Of a DNA stretch of 64,000 bases, positions 46,905 to 59,969 are shown in pieces; positions within the stretch are counted from its first letter, which is position 1; every line of letters begins with the position of its first letter. This DNA comes from Perognathus longimembris pacificus (taxonomy: Eukaryota > Chordata > Mammalia > Rodentia > Heteromyidae). The notes under the pieces were generated by a model that saw only the letters and a list, made by a program, of their open reading frames with translations, was not told the origin of the DNA and did not search any database. The position numbers were made by a program, and so were the translations under genes. Location: positions 20,114,073 through 20,178,072 of the forward strand of contig NC_063181.1 of assembly GCF_023159225.1 (NCBI RefSeq). The letters run 5' to 3'.

Positions 46905-47300
46905 TGCACAAAGGCACAATAGCTATGGACCTCTGATCATATAAAACAATACTTATCCAAATGAACTCTAGGAAATGGAAACAAGAGGCTTTTTTTTCTT
47001 CTTTGTTACTATTATTTTTTTCTTTTCCCTTTATCTTGTTTATCTGTGTTTGGAGGGGAAGGGGGGGGACACAAAAATGGTGGGAAAAAGATGGAACAAA
47101 AGCAGCAGTGATTTTCACTAGATATTATGTTGGAAATGAACTATGTAGCTTATGGCTGGGCATGGTAGGGAAAACCTGGGAGAGATCAAGGGAAAGAGTG
47201 ACATTGTGCATAAAGAAATGTAATCTTTACCTGACTTGTATAACGGTACCACCTCTGTACACTACGTTTACAGTAACAGTGAAAATGCATTAATTAAAAG
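46905..47300 (+). mobile_element. L1 3' UTR, diverged
   Basis: GCACAATAGCTATGGACC, AAATGAACTCTAGGAAATGG ... GGGGAAGGGGGGGGACAC ... TAAAGAAATGTAATCTTTAC, CACCTCTGTACACTACG. The layout follows the 1.7-kb L1 element, with an inserted T-rich part at 46990-47040. Confidence 0.6.
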
Positions 47301-47309
47301 TAGAGTAAG

Positions 47310-47575
47310 AGATGGGAGCTGGTGGTTTAGCCTTTAACCCTATCTACTAAGGAGTTTGAGACCTGAAGATTGCGGTTAGAAGCCAGCCCGTGCAATAAAA
47401 GTCCCTGTGACACTCTTACCTCCAATTAAACACACCAAAACCAGAAGTGGACCTGTGCCTCAAGTGGTAGAGTGCTAGCCTTGAGCACAAAGATGCTCAG
47501 GGACAGTGCTCAGGCCCAAGAATTCAAGACCAATGGCTGACAAAATAAATAAATAATAAACAAATAACAAATAAA
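47310..47575 (+). mobile_element. B1/7SL-like plus Geo dimeric SINE
   Basis: GGGAGCTGGTGGTTTAGCCT, AAGGAGTTTGAGACCTGAAG (B1-like), CTCCAATTAAACACACC linker, GAAGTGGACCTGTGCCTCAA, GAGTGCTAGCCTTGAGCAC, GACAGTGCTCAGGCCC (Geo), tail AAATAAATAAATAATAAAC. One of the clearest copies showing that the Geo module also follows a B1-like head. Confidence 0.85.
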
Positions 47576-49770
47576 ATGATAGTCCAGTTAGTGCAGTGTT
47601 TAATCTGTCTCATTAACTGTTTGTCTCTTTGTAACCATCTGTCTTTTTGACATTATGAAACAATTGTCTGATAGCTGATGATTTCATTTGGGGATATAAG
47701 AAGCTTTAAAAAATCGAGTAGAAAAGATGGGGATCAATTTTTAATTGTATTCAGTTGCTTGTTGCAGATATAAACTCAGCTTTCTAGGTATAGGTTGGTC
47801 CATGAAGAATAATAATTTTATCAGGGAGATTTATAGCATGTACTAGAGAAGCAATTATATGTCTGTTTGGCATTTGTGTATCTCTCAGTAATTAAACATC
47901 TGTGGGATTTCCAAATTGAAATACCTGCAAAAACCTACCCTGCAAAAGCTTATCTCACATCAGTGTGAAAGTTGAAGTTTATTACCTTTGTCAATATGGT
48001 GTCTCATGTGAAATGGCACTGGATCTCAAGCATTTTATGTGACACAGAAGAAAGTGAATCTCCATTGGGGAAAATGATTTGTGAAGTTAGTTGTAAATTC
48101 AGAGATATACAAACATCCCTCCTATTTTATACTGCATGGTGACATTAAGTTTACACACTGGTCTCTACATATAACGTAAAGTATGTGAGAATGATCATGA
48201 TTAGTGTTGAGAGAATGTTAGGATATTAGGGTAGGCTGAAATATGTACAGCTGAATAGCTTTCCCAAAGAGTATGAAATCTTGCACCAACTTAGATGTGA
48301 TTGTTGGTTAATCATAAATCCTTGAGAAGACAATGAAGGACTTTGCATCAATTTCAATAAAGAAATCGGCATTTTGGTGATCAAGCATTATGTGATGTAG
48401 AGAAAGGAAGCGAGAATTTCAGTTTCTTCTCATTAGGACCCAGATCTCTTCATGAGGGTCCTACCCTCCTAACCTAATTACATCCCCAAACTCCTATCTT
48501 CTAATATCGCAGTCTTACATACAGGGCATAAGTTCAGAATAAGAATGTAGAGTGAGCACAGATGTTGAATTCATTTAAGAACTCAGCAGCATTATCTGGA
48601 ATTAAGAGAGTGTCTCCATTCATGCATTTCTTTTGGTAACTTCAGAAATGGAGGAGAAGAAATATTTTCCTCTATCTCTATGTTCTGCATCTGAGAAATG
48701 CAAATTAAACTGGAAACTGACCTGTGAGTGGAAGAATAAACCATAAAACATTTAATTTGTGTTTATAGAAATTGAAAACCCAATGTCTTGATTGCAAGTG
48801 ACTTATAGAAAATATTGACAAAAGATGATGATGTGTGGGAAGGGAAAACACAATGGAAAAAGGTTGGGGGCATGTAGGGAAAGCCAACTATAGAAAACTA
48901 AGTAAATGGTGTAATTTAATGAATGATGAGGGGTTAAGTAGGTTTTGTTTATAATTCTCTTAGTGGTACCATCTCCATCACTGCTGTAAAAGATGGAATT
49001 TCTTCTCACTGCTTATAGAGGAGAGCAACTGTATAAGGGAAAAATGTATGTCTAGATTTTAGATAGACAGGAGTAACCCAGCGATAATTGTCCCTTCCCC
49101 TCAAAACAACTATTAGGTAACAGGACTGGACATACTCCTATTATTTTCAATTGACTTTGCAATTACTCAATAAATGTCAGTAGCCTCACAATTTCTAAGC
49201 AGGAAGTGGAATTTTAGAATTGATTTCATTTTAATACATCATGCAGAGGAAAATCCTAATTAAATGCCTATTTCAAAAAACATAATATTTTAAGCAAGTA
49301 TTTGCACATTTTGCTTTGATTTATAACACAACAGATATAAAAGAAATTTAGAAGTTTTAAGCTTGTGCTTTTATAGATCTTTTGAGGCTGTATCATACAG
49401 AATCTGTCAATAAAACATTCCACCACTCAATATTTTGATTCTGAATCTTGAAAATTATAGCTTTCAGTGTCCCAAATTACAGTGAAGGATCAAAATGGTT
49501 GCTTTGCTTTGTTTTTCCTTTAGAAAAGTATCCTAAATGATGTACTCATCTTATATATGTACTTAATATGATCTAAAGTCAATACAAACAGATTATACCA
49601 TTTCTTTTTAATGCTATTGGCATTTCTTCTATATCTTCTCCAGAAATCATGTTCAATCTCATTTAAAAGGATATCTTTAGGCTCTAAATTAATAAGATCA
49701 AAAATTTTGCAGATTTATAAACCATTAGTCAGAAGTAAGAGATATTTATTTAGGAACATATGAAAAATTC
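47576..49770. other. unique DNA, no gene seen
   Basis: About 2.2 kb. The short open frames here (for example 48705-49009, minus) carry no signature. Confidence 0.5.
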
Positions 49771-50012
49771 TTTCTTCATTTTTTTTTTTTTTTTTTTTTT
49801 TTTGGCCAGTCCTGGGCCTTGGACTCCGGGCCTGAGCACTGTTCCCTGGCTTCTTCCCGCTCAAGGCTAGCACTCTGCCACTTGAGCCACAGCGCCGCTT
49901 CTGGCCGTTTTCTGTATATGTGGTGCTGGGGAATCGAACCTAGGGCCTCGTGTATCCGAGGCAGGCACGCTTGCCACTAGGCTATATCCCCAGCCCGTTT
50001 CTTCATTTTTTT
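49771..50012 (-). mobile_element. IDL-Geo SINE with 15-bp TSD
   Basis: Minus orientation: T-run of about 25, GGCCAGTCCTGGGCCTTGGA ... GAATCGAACCTAGGGCCTCG ... CCCCAGCCCG ending about 49997. TSD TTTCTTCATTTTTTT at about 49771-49785 and 49998-50012. Confidence 0.93.
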
Positions 50013-52099
50013 TATGTTTTGAGTAAAAATAATTATATAACAGAGCTATCAAAATACTAAATAAATAAACTTGGCATCTGAGATATTTTATCATAAAGTT
50101 AATTTTGAAAAATAAATCACATTTTCAGACGAGAAGAAATGTTCACTGTGAAATAAATGAAGTTTCTGTGTTCACAATAGATGTATCTATCAGGAAGACA
50201 TATAATTACTGTGTGATTATTAGTGGTTCAAGATTTTTAAGATTTCCTGAAACTATGGACCATCAACAAGAGAAAATATAGGTGAATAAAACAATATTGT
50301 TATTAATTTTCTAACCAATTATAAAGAATTTAAGAATGCTTGTATCTCTAAAGCTTAGGCCTGTTCTGTGATAGAATACTACTCTTAGAGAACTATCCAT
50401 TTTTATTTTCAAAAACACTAACTTGAGATTTACAATTTCTTACTATGTTACTGAATTTCAGATTAAAAAGAAGTCCCACCTATATTGTTAAATAACATTC
50501 AAATCAAACGGAAATTGTGATGTAAACATGTTTCTGTTGTCTTTACATTGTTATTAATATTTATAAGAAAAAAACTGGTTAAATTCAATTTATCCTTACC
50601 TTTGTCTGCTCTAGACATAAAGATATGCTTTATTTCTAAAGAGATGTGAAAAGATAAATACACAGAGAAAGGGGCCATATTAAATGTATATCCTATGAAA
50701 CTATGAAAATCGAGGAGTGGTTATTGATAGGGAGGAAAGGAGGAGTGTTACAAAACTGGTGATAACAATCAAAATGCAATAATGATTTGTTGAATGGCAG
50801 TGGTAACCAATTTTAAAACTACTTAAAGATAAGAAAAATATTACAAATAATATAAATTATTATGGCATTTTCTCCATGAATTACGACATACATATTTAAC
50901 ATTTAAATGAAAAGAACTTTAATTTTCTCCATCCAATTAATATGACAATTAAATATTTCCTTAAAGTAACTGGACATTTTATTTGAATTCAGAAAAGAAG
51001 TTCCAAACCCAGCTAAAAAATGGGACCTTGGGCTCACATTTACTTGGTTCTTCTTCATGTTCTTATTCTTGAGCTTTTCCTCACTTTTGAGAAATGAAGC
51101 ATGTAGCACTAGAAAACTTTTCAAATAAGATCCTAACTACTTTGTAGTTAGTCAATTCTATATAGCATTCAGATTTTCTGGTCAATTCTAGAGTACCAAA
51201 CTTGGTGACATTCTTTAATGAAAAACCATTTTAAAATGGTTTACTCAAATTAATGTCTTTTACAAATCAAAATACTGCATCCTTTCATTTTTTAATTGTA
51301 TTTAAGTAGTCACACAAACAAATTTCGATTTACTGTATCACTTTGTTAGTATAATGCATATGTCAGTGTCAAGTTTTCCATCATTTCCCTTATCTTTCCC
51401 TAACCTACCTGTCACCAACTTCCCTGGTTCCATTTTCTCACATTTATACAAAAATTATGACATTTAATATACATACATACATATTTAATAAGATGAATGT
51501 GTGATACTTCAATCTCAAACTTCAGGATTAGTACTATGTATATTGTCATTACATACTTTTTTCCAAAAAGTATATGTACTTGTGAAATGTTTAATAACTA
51601 TGCAAATAAAACAAAGTGTTCCCTATTTTCTTTCTTGAATTTTCTAATTTAAGTACATTTTTAAAAGTCTCACTTTAAGTACAGGCTCCCTAATTTCTAC
51701 ATGAAATATCATAAATTTTACCCATTCCCATTTGAGTTTTCTTCAGTTTCTAAATTATTATACACATAACTTTAATGAACAGTTTACATTTTAATGTAAT
51801 TATTTCCTTAGGGAAAATTTGCTAAATCTGAATGTATTTTATAGTGTGATTGATGTTCCTAAAGGATCTGTAAATGTTTTGATGAATTATACCTCCCCTT
51901 ATAATAAATGACAAGGACTCTATTTGTGTAAATATTGATAATATGGATTTTCTTGCTTTCCAAAATTAACCATAGATAGAAAACAATAATTTGCTTAAAA
52001 TTCACATATTTCCTAGTAATTGAAAATCAAGTTATGAAACTATATCTACATTTTCTTTTATAAGAAAAGACTGTTCAAAAGTGAAATTTCCTAGAATAT
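50013..52099. other. unique DNA, no gene seen
   Basis: AT-rich. 51290-51470 may be decayed L1; not secure. Confidence 0.45.
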
Positions 52100-52135
52100 T
52101 CTAAACATACATACACACACACACACACATATATA
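52100..52135. repeat. (CA)n microsatellite
   Basis: About 10 CA units flanked by TA units. Confidence 0.9.
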
Positions 52136-52894
52136 TGAACTGATATGCACATACACACGTCATGACTATGAAGGAAAAATCCATGATCACAGTATATTGT
52201 TTCATGTGATTCCAAGACCACATTGAAGAGAGACCTTTTGAGCTTGGATAGAATGGCTTTTGTTATATGTTTACTTTATAAACAGGAGTGAAACTGCTGG
52301 AGAACAATGAGTAATGTATTCTTTGTTAAGCTTTTATAAAGTTTACTTTTGCATTACATGTTTATCTAGAGAATTAATAAAGTCGAGACTAAAATTTCTT
52401 TCAAATTGAGGGTTGAATACAAATTTAAGATGTCATCTTTCTATTTTAAAATTAACAGTTGGGGAAGAATAAAACTTCAAATTCACTATATTAAAGAAAA
52501 GAAATTTAGATATTACATTTAAGGAATTCAGCTTTTGCATTTTGAGTGCATGATAGTTTTCTGCCCAAGGGCAGAGGAATCTTGCTTTCTGGGAAATCCC
52601 TATGTACCAGGACTAAAATCGCCAGAGGAATTGCTACTTGCAGAGTAATTAGTGATTCCTCAATACCTTCCAGTCCCTTCCCTTCCTGGCTCTGAAGGCT
52701 GAGGGACAGCAACAAGCATCTGCAATTTGTGTAGTGATGGAATCGATACTCACAGATTGTACCTATACAACAATAAATCAGAGAACCAGAAAACTTGCAC
52801 ATCAGAGGTTTTCACTCTTAGTGCTAAACTTAATATTTTAATCACAGTATTTCTGAAAGAAAATTGAATTTTTAAAGTCTATTTTTTGTTGTCA
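52136..52894. other. unique DNA, no gene seen
   Basis: The minus-strand frame 52506-52802 (98 codons) has no recognisable domain. Confidence 0.5.
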
Positions 52895-53060
52895 TTACTA
52901 CTGGTAATCATTATTATTATCCTACTATTATATTTTGATTTAGCCATTATTAATAATAATCACAATTATTAAATAAAATTATCATTGATTTATAATAATT
53001 ATTAACAATCATTGTGATTATTAAATAGTAACTGCAATAGTTATTAGCATTATTACTTTA
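52895..53060. repeat. ATT/AAT-rich low-complexity region with dyads
   Basis: Imperfect ATT and AAT units. AATAATCACAATTATT (about 52963) and its near complement TGTGATTATT (about 53013) form an inverted pair about 45 bases apart. Confidence 0.7.
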
Positions 53061-53277
53061 AAGAAATATTGAAACCATAGTAGTGGGATTGATTACAAAC
53101 AAGCTCTTAGTGAAAAGTGAGTAGGTGAGATTGAGATAGGCCAATAACTGTATTAGTTTGAGACACTGTGCCTTTATGAAACGGTTAAAATTGTAAATAA
53201 AATAATAAAATACTTATTTTATTTTGTTATTTCAGGCAAGCTTTGGATTTTTTTTAAGCTTGGGTGTTGACATGCTT

Positions 53278-53521
53278 GAGATTTCTTTTCTTTTCTTTTT
53301 TTTTCTTATTTATTGTCAAAGTGATGTACAGAGAGGTTACAGTTTCATATGTTAGGCATTGGATACATTTCTTGTACTGTTCCTTACCTCCGCCCTCATT
53401 CCCCCTCCCCCTCCCCCTTTTCCTCTCCCCAACTGAGTTGTTCAGTTGGTTTACACCAAACATTTTTGCAAGTATTGCTTTTGTAGTTATTTGTCCTTAT
53501 ACCAAAATTGAGAGATTTCTT
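53278..53521 (-). mobile_element. L1 3' end with small 5' inversion
   Basis: 53288-53498 is antisense L1 3' terminus (TTATTTATTGTCAAAGTGAT ... GCTTTTGTAGTTATTTGTCC). 53499-53514 (ATACCAAAATTGAGAG) is the next L1 segment but in sense orientation. TSD GAGATTTCTT at 53278-53287 and 53512-53521, slightly overlapping the inverted part. Layout fits twin priming. Confidence 0.8.
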
Positions 53522-54689
53522 ATCCCAGATGTTTATGTGCTTGGGGATCAGATCTGCGCCAGGTTTGACTAGGTACAGTATTTTAAATCAACTATTGAAT
53601 GAAGGCATGTTATATTCTATGCTGAACTACATAATGATTATGGTCAAAATCATCAGATAATTTAAAATTGCACTTAAATTCAAATAATTGGATAAAAAGA
53701 AATAAAAAATATAATTCGCAGATGTATAATAATCTACAAAAGACTGAAAGCAAAATAGAGCAAATTTTGTGGGATATGTTTCAGTGAAATTGATTCAATA
53801 ATTGGAAATTAGATTTACAATGATGCAGAATTGTGAATATTAACTTAGAGATAGCCTCAAAGGTGAAAAAAAGGATTCAGAGCAAAAAGGACTAAGAATA
53901 AATTAATCTGGAATAAAACAATTCATTTTTTAACATTGTTTGCTATAAAACTAAATGCATTGCTGTAGTAAGTCATGTTGGGAACATAAGAGCCCATAAT
54001 GTATAGAAAGAGAAATGGGAAAGATCTAAAGACATAAGTTCTATATTTTTTTAGTATCTAAGATGCCTTCACATTTAGCTAGCGTTAAGGCATATTTCAG
54101 CTAAACCACATTTGAAAAAATATAAAGAATTTTACATGGTGACAATGGTTGCGAATTCATATTCCTCTGACCAGCAATCTACAAAATCTTGATTTGGTTT
54201 TAGTTCAGTCAGGATAAATGGATTCTTACATATGAAGTATATTTAAGGCTTGTGAATAATATTCTTTAATATTAACATAAAATTAAAGATATTTTTAAAC
54301 AATAACTTCTGTTTTATCCCAATTCCAAGTTCTCTTTAATGTTCTTATAAGTAGCTCCTTGGCATGGTCAAGATATCTTAGGAATTATGAAGGCAACTTC
54401 TCTTTACTGGACTTTCAGGTAGGAGTAGACTTATTTAATTATAGTAGTTACTATTTTTTCTCTGCAACTATGCTCCTCTGTTCAGAGTGTAGCTGTTATC
54501 TGAAAGTTGATTATATTTTCATTTATCAATAATATGCCTCATTGATTCATTTCAATTTATTTTGCTCAGCAGATAATTTTTCCCCCAAATCTCAGAACAT
54601 CTTTAGCAGTTTTTTTTTTTAACTTCAGAAGTACAATTCCTTCTGAAATAAATGTTTTAAATCAAGGTTAATAACAACTCTGATTTTTA
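53522..54689. other. unique DNA, no gene seen
   Basis: Nothing recognised. Confidence 0.5.
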
Positions 54690-54900
54690 TTTTATTTTGT
54701 ATTTTCAGTCCTAGACCAAGACTTGACCTTGAAGCTGCCACTTTCTCTTTCTTTCTCTCTCTTTCTTTCTTTCTTTCTTTCTTCCTTCCTTCCTTTTTCT
54801 TTTTTTCTTTCTTTCTTTTCCTTCCTTCCTTCCTTCCTTCCCTCCTTTCTTCTTTTTGTTTTTTTGGCTAGCACTCTACCAAGTGAGCCATATCTTCAAT
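54690..54900 (-). repeat. (CTTT)n/(CTTC)n tract inside a Geo-type SINE remnant
   Basis: 54741-54850 is a CTTT/CTTC expansion. On its two sides are GTCCTAGACCAAGACTTGAC and GGCTAGCACTCTACCAAGTG, AGCCATATC, antisense pieces of the Geo module, so the repeat grew inside a SINE. Lys/Glu and Ser/Phe open frames on the two strands are artefacts of the repeat. Confidence 0.75.
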
Positions 54901-55080
54901 ACCTCTGATTTTTTGTATCTTTTTTTCTAAATTGTTTTTAAAAATCAAATTTTGATCTATTTCCACTAATTATTCACTTTTGTTGTACACCAAACCCTTT
55001 TTTTTTTTTTTTTTTTTGCTTTTTGGAGCTTTAAGTACCTTATTCAAATTTCCTACAAGGATGAGAATTAAACATTCATT
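54901..55080. other. unique DNA with T-run
   Basis: T-run at 55001-55018. Confidence 0.5.
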
Positions 55081-55336
55081 TTATTTATTTATTTATTTAT
55101 TTTTTTTGCTGGGCCTGGGGCTTGAACTCAGGGACTAGGAGCTGTCATTGATCCTCTTTATGCTCAAGGCTAGTGGTCTACCACTTGAGCCCCAGCACCA
55201 CTTTCTAATTTTTCTGAGTAGCTTATTGGACATAAAAGTCTCACAGACTTTTTTGCCTGGGCTGGCTTCAAACCTTGATACTCACATCTCAGTCTTCTGA
55301 GTAGCTAGGAATACAGAGAGTAGCCACCAGCTCCTA
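55081..55336 (-). mobile_element. B1/7SL-like plus Geo dimeric SINE
   Basis: (TTTA)n tail, then GGGCCTGGGGCTTGAACTCA, CTCAAGGCTAGTGGTCTACC, CTTGAGCCCCAGCACCAC; then GCCTGGGCTGGCTTCAAACC, GAGTAGCTAGGAATACAG. Confidence 0.8.
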
Positions 55337-56254
55337 GATAAGATATACTTTATAATTAATAAAAAATTAGACATTTTCTTAGAACAAATATACAATGGAG
55401 AAATGCAAACCTTCTTTGAAAATTTAAGTATTCATTTACAATTTACATCATACAATTAAAAAATATATAGTGACACCTTAAAAGTGTGATTATAAGAATT
55501 AAACTAGCTTCTTTACCTATTCTTCATCTTTCCACACTCACTTTAGATCTTAAATACAAAACACATACACTTAGTTTGGTTTCTATCTAATAAACATTGA
55601 ATGTGAAAACATTTTCACTTTCCAAGTCAAGGTAAAAAGCAGACAGCATTACAAAATACCTACCTAGACCTACAAGTTTTGAAATCTTTTTCCTGAATTA
55701 ATTCCTGTCTAGGTAGTTGAGAAATTATTATAAGACTTGAAGTCACCCCAAAAGTTAAAGGGCCAGAAATATGCCAATCCTCTTTCTAAGCTTGTCCTGG
55801 GGTACCCATTCACAGTTACCTACACATCTATTCAACGTTCAAAGTCTGCAGAGATTGCTTATACATCTTAAAATGTTTCTAGGCTTACTTTTTGTAGTCT
55901 TTCCTTATTGCTCACTTTATTTCTGCAGTTCTGGGCTGCTCGGCACTTTTCTCTGTGGGATGAAGAACAGCTGGCCATTAACTTCTGTATAAAGGCATTT
56001 GAAATTTTACACTACAGTGATTAAAAAGCTTCTTTGCCTTTGACAACATTTTCTGGGATTTATTGGAAGCTTTACCACTTTTCTAGGTGTTCTTACATGT
56101 TTCCGGGTTCTAGAATACTTTTTTATGAAGCTAACATTCTCTCATATTATTGCCTCAGCAGCTAAAAGTAATAAAGAGTTGGTTGTATATTGTTCTCAAA
56201 CATCATTATCTTTCATTATCTTGGTTGTTTAAAACATTATTACTAAGGGGATGA
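55337..56254. other. unique DNA, no gene seen
   Basis: Nothing recognised. Confidence 0.5.
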
Positions 56255-56480
56255 GGCATGTCTGTGTGTATACATATATATGCATATACATACATATACA
56301 TATATGAATATATATACATACATGTATACAAAACAAATGTACATGTATACTTACTCACATGTACACACAAATATATCTGCAGGTCTCCATATGCATGCAT
56401 CCACATTATATATATATACATTTATCACACATCTATTCATTCATACATACATATATGCACACCTATATATTTTATGTATT
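56255..56480. repeat. TA/CA/CATA low-complexity region
   Basis: Imperfect ATAC/ATAT units. Tyr/Ile/His-rich open frames on both strands are artefacts of it. Confidence 0.9.
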
Positions 56481-56521
56481 CTTTAGATCTGAAGAGAAAA
56501 GGAAATGAAACAATATAATAC

Positions 56522-56764
56522 AAAAGTATTCGCTTGGGGCTGGGAATATGGCCCAGTGGCAAGAGTGTTCGCCTCGCATACATGAAGCCGAGGGTTCGAT
56601 TCCCTAGCACCACATATATAGAAAATGGCCAGAAGTGGCGCTGTGGCTCAAGTGGTAGAGTGCTAGCCTTGAGCGAAAAGAAGCCAGGGACAGTGCTCAG
56701 GCCCTGAGTCCAAGGCCCAGGACTGGCAAAAAAAAAAAAAAAAAAAAAAAAAAAAGATTCACTT
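56522..56764 (+). mobile_element. IDL-Geo SINE, complete and young
   Basis: SINE 56536-56751: GGGGCTGGGAATATGGCCCA, B box GGTTCGATTCC, Geo half, A tail of about 28. TSD AAAAGTATTCGCTT (56522-56535) and AAAAGATTCACTT (56752-56764), with one gap and one change. Confidence 0.92.
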
Positions 56765-57851
56765 ATACTTTACTAGCTTTATTTATTAAATAATTTTGGT
56801 CAGAATTCTTATTTGATTCAACCAGGAGCTTGGACTACCTTGACATAGATAATTTGTTTCTTTCAATAACCAAGTAGTAGTGATTAAAGGAGCTTCATAA
56901 TCGATAAGCTTGTTCATAACCATCAGGTTTACAATTGATCCTAGCCCTGATTTCTGTTATTTTTTATTTTACAAGAGAGAAATGTTAAACATCAGAAAGA
57001 AAACTGTGAGACTGACAATATTTTTACAAATTACAATATATATTCTATGCAAAATGATATTTTTTTAATCCAAAGGGTGAAATTCTGCAAATATTTTCTA
57101 TGAAAGGCCCATTAATCAATAGTTTGTGATTTTGGTGCCTTGTTGTCTTTGTTGTATCTATTTCACGCTGATGTATTCACACTATGTACATAGTATAAAT
57201 CAATGCATGTGCCTATGTTCTATCAAAACACACAAGGCAGACTGGATTTTGCCTTTAGGCCCTAAATTACCAATTCATGTTGTAGGTCTAAGTTCTCTCA
57301 AAACTGTTGATTCCTGCTGGCTTGATGTTCTTTCAATCTGAAGTTTCTTCCCTGTTTTAGAAGGCTAATACTTCTTCAAAAAAGTATCTAAATTAAATAC
57401 CAAACTTGAAATCATCACATATTTCACCATGTACTATCAGTTCTGAGACAGTGACATTACTACACATTTTCTTTATGATATCTGGCTGATTCATATTGTG
57501 ACTTTTCTTTGTGATAAGTCACCTGGTTAACATTCTTGCTAGTAGACTTTCCTCAAGAGAATAATAAATGGTTCCAAGTGTTTAGATTCTCATTCACTTC
57601 TACAATATTATTCTTTCAAGTATTCTGTCCCCTAAAATGGTCATCTTTTCAATCCATTTTTCCCCAGTACCAATTAATTAGAAAACTTTTTAACAGTGTG
57701 TCAAAATGTGTGCATATATTACTACCTCAGTTCTACCTTATAGTTTGAATCACCATAACCTCATCTCTCAATTCCTAAGTTTAGCATATCATTACAAAAT
57801 ATTTTTAATGGAGCAATTGTTTAAACATAGAATAAATGTATAAAATATTTC
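56765..57851. other. unique DNA, no gene seen
   Basis: Nothing recognised. Confidence 0.5.
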
Positions 57852-57935
57852 CAGGCCTAGAAATACAGGCCAGTGGTAGAATGTCTCTCTTTCAGGCAAG
57901 AGATCCTAGGTTTTATCCCTGACAACATGAAATGA
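57852..57935 (+). mobile_element. degraded ID-like SINE
   Basis: CAGGCCTAGAAATACAGGCC, AGTGGTAGAATGTCTCTC, TAGGTTTTATCCCTGACAAC: ID layout with mutated A and B boxes. Confidence 0.6.
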
Positions 57936-58454
57936 TGCTGTAATAGTGAGAGGCACTATCTTTACAATAGGGCTCACAATCTTTCTGTTCATCTATGGGA
58001 TCTAGCACACGTCTTTCAACCACTCTATGAAGATTTTCAGACAAAGGCACTTCTAAATTTAAATCTTATGTATAAAATGCTTCTCAACCACTGCCAATTA
58101 ACCAATGTAACTTCTTTGGTATACATCCACATTCTTTAAATCTTAATGTGGTTTACTATATATTCTTGCAACATTGTTCACTCTTCCTTCAAAAACCCCA
58201 CATACTCTTTCTTACAATGACTCTTTTGCCATATCAATCATTACCATCTAACATAATGCAAAATTTCAAACACTTTGTAAATTGAAAAACCCTGAGTATA
58301 TGGAATTTTTCCTGATTTACTTACAGATTGTTACTAATCATCAAGAACAGTGAGTGTTGGACTAGATAATGGATGAACCTCAAAAACGTTGTGTTAATAA
58401 AGCCAGGCATACATGGTCACAAATTGCTTCTTCCATGCGTATCAAATAACCAGT

Positions 58455-58456
<2 letters not shown>
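57936..58456. other. unique DNA, no gene seen
   Basis: Nothing recognised. Confidence 0.5.
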
Positions 58457-58495
<39 letters not shown>

Positions 58496-58590
58496 AACAC
58501 ACACATACACACACATACATATAAATATACCTATATATCACATTCATACACACATAGGCTTATATGTGTGTGTTTACATACATAAATTTG
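58457..58590. repeat. (AT)n(AC)n microsatellite
   Basis: About 17 AT units, then imperfect ACAC/CATA units. Confidence 0.93.
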
Positions 58591-59969
58591 AAAAGAAAAT
58601 TGATGTCTTTTGGTGTGGGCTGATATAAATACTTTGGAACAAAACAGAGGTGGTGTTTGTATAATTTATGATTGTATAGAATTCTACTGAGATTCTCCAT
58701 AGAATTTTATTTTTTAATTAAAAAATGAGTTAATCGGTATTCAGAGTCCTTAGCTGTAGGGACACTTACAAATGAGTGTGCATATGCTTCATTAAAATAC
58801 TTGATTCAATTTATAGCTGGAAACTGCCACAGCGATGGTATGCACAGATATCATAGTGTTAGAAAATTGGAAGAACTCAGAAGGCTACAGGTTGGCTTCT
58901 GATAATGCTGAGTTAAATTCACTACATACACTTTATTTAAGTTATTACCTGCAATCAAAAAATACATGTTCTATTAGCATTTAATCACAAGCTGTGAAAG
59001 CAGGTGATACTTGTATCTATTTTATCTTCATTTTCTTAAAAGATCCTCTACTAGTTTAGGTACACATTTTGCCTTTGAATAAAGTCATCATATGTTTTAG
59101 GAAGTAACAGCTCCTACTTATTACCTAAGATTGAACACTGAAAAGATGTAGCATAACAAAAGGAAAACCAATTTTAAATGACTTTAGAATTGTCATAAAA
59201 AGACACCTTATGGAGATAGATTATTATGAATTGAAGAGTCCTTAAATTTTCTCAGACTCATTCTGGACCTTCAGATTCAGATGATGTTATAATAGCATAT
59301 ATAGCTTTTGCTCTCCTAGACATCTTTTCAAATAATGATTACTACTCTCTAATTTCTCTGACATTATGAAGTTTATCAATTTTTGGTATGGTCTGTTGTG
59401 ATATGTGTTTTCTTATTCAATAAAGCCTTGACAACTGGCAATACAGCTTTTTTTCCACTTGAATTTCAGACCTCTTTTATTGAGTGGCCATCTGTAAACT
59501 ATATCACTTGCATGCCTTTCCTGTAATTAATTATCCAAAGAGGTCAATTTGGCTATGTAGCAGATAAATACTTGAAGAGCAGCTAATAGAGAATACAAAA
59601 TCATGGGTCTCTTGATCAGATACAATGACTACTGAGTGGTGACCTGTCATTATATTATTGAGATTGTACTTGTGGATAGATTTCACTCCATTTTACAATG
59701 TTGTTCTGATAATAGCCTGATAGCCCATGAAATGTTAGATTAGTCATCTCAAAGTAATTGTATACCCTTCTGAAGTATAAATAGTCTAAACTGAAGTTAA
59801 ACAATAGGCTAAGAATTCTCAAAGTAGCCAACCTGGAGTTTAACCTGAGTACATTTCTAATGCAAAATCCCCACCATACTTACTGGTTGACAGTAATGAA
59901 CTGTAACCAAAAATTCCTAGTTGGAATATGAATAGGCAAAGACATCAATGAAATTTGAACATGGAAGTA
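58591..59969. other. unique DNA, no gene seen
   Basis: Nothing recognised. Confidence 0.5.

Noticed and set aside
52506..52802. 98-codon minus-strand frame as a small gene
   Set aside because: No domain or signal that I can recognise, and no splice or promoter context. Chance open frame.
54692..54908. Lys/Glu-rich and Ser/Phe-rich small proteins
   Set aside because: They are two-strand translations of a CTTT/CTTC microsatellite.
56206..56518. Tyr/Ile/His-rich overlapping open frames
   Set aside because: Products of a TA/CA low-complexity region, on both strands.
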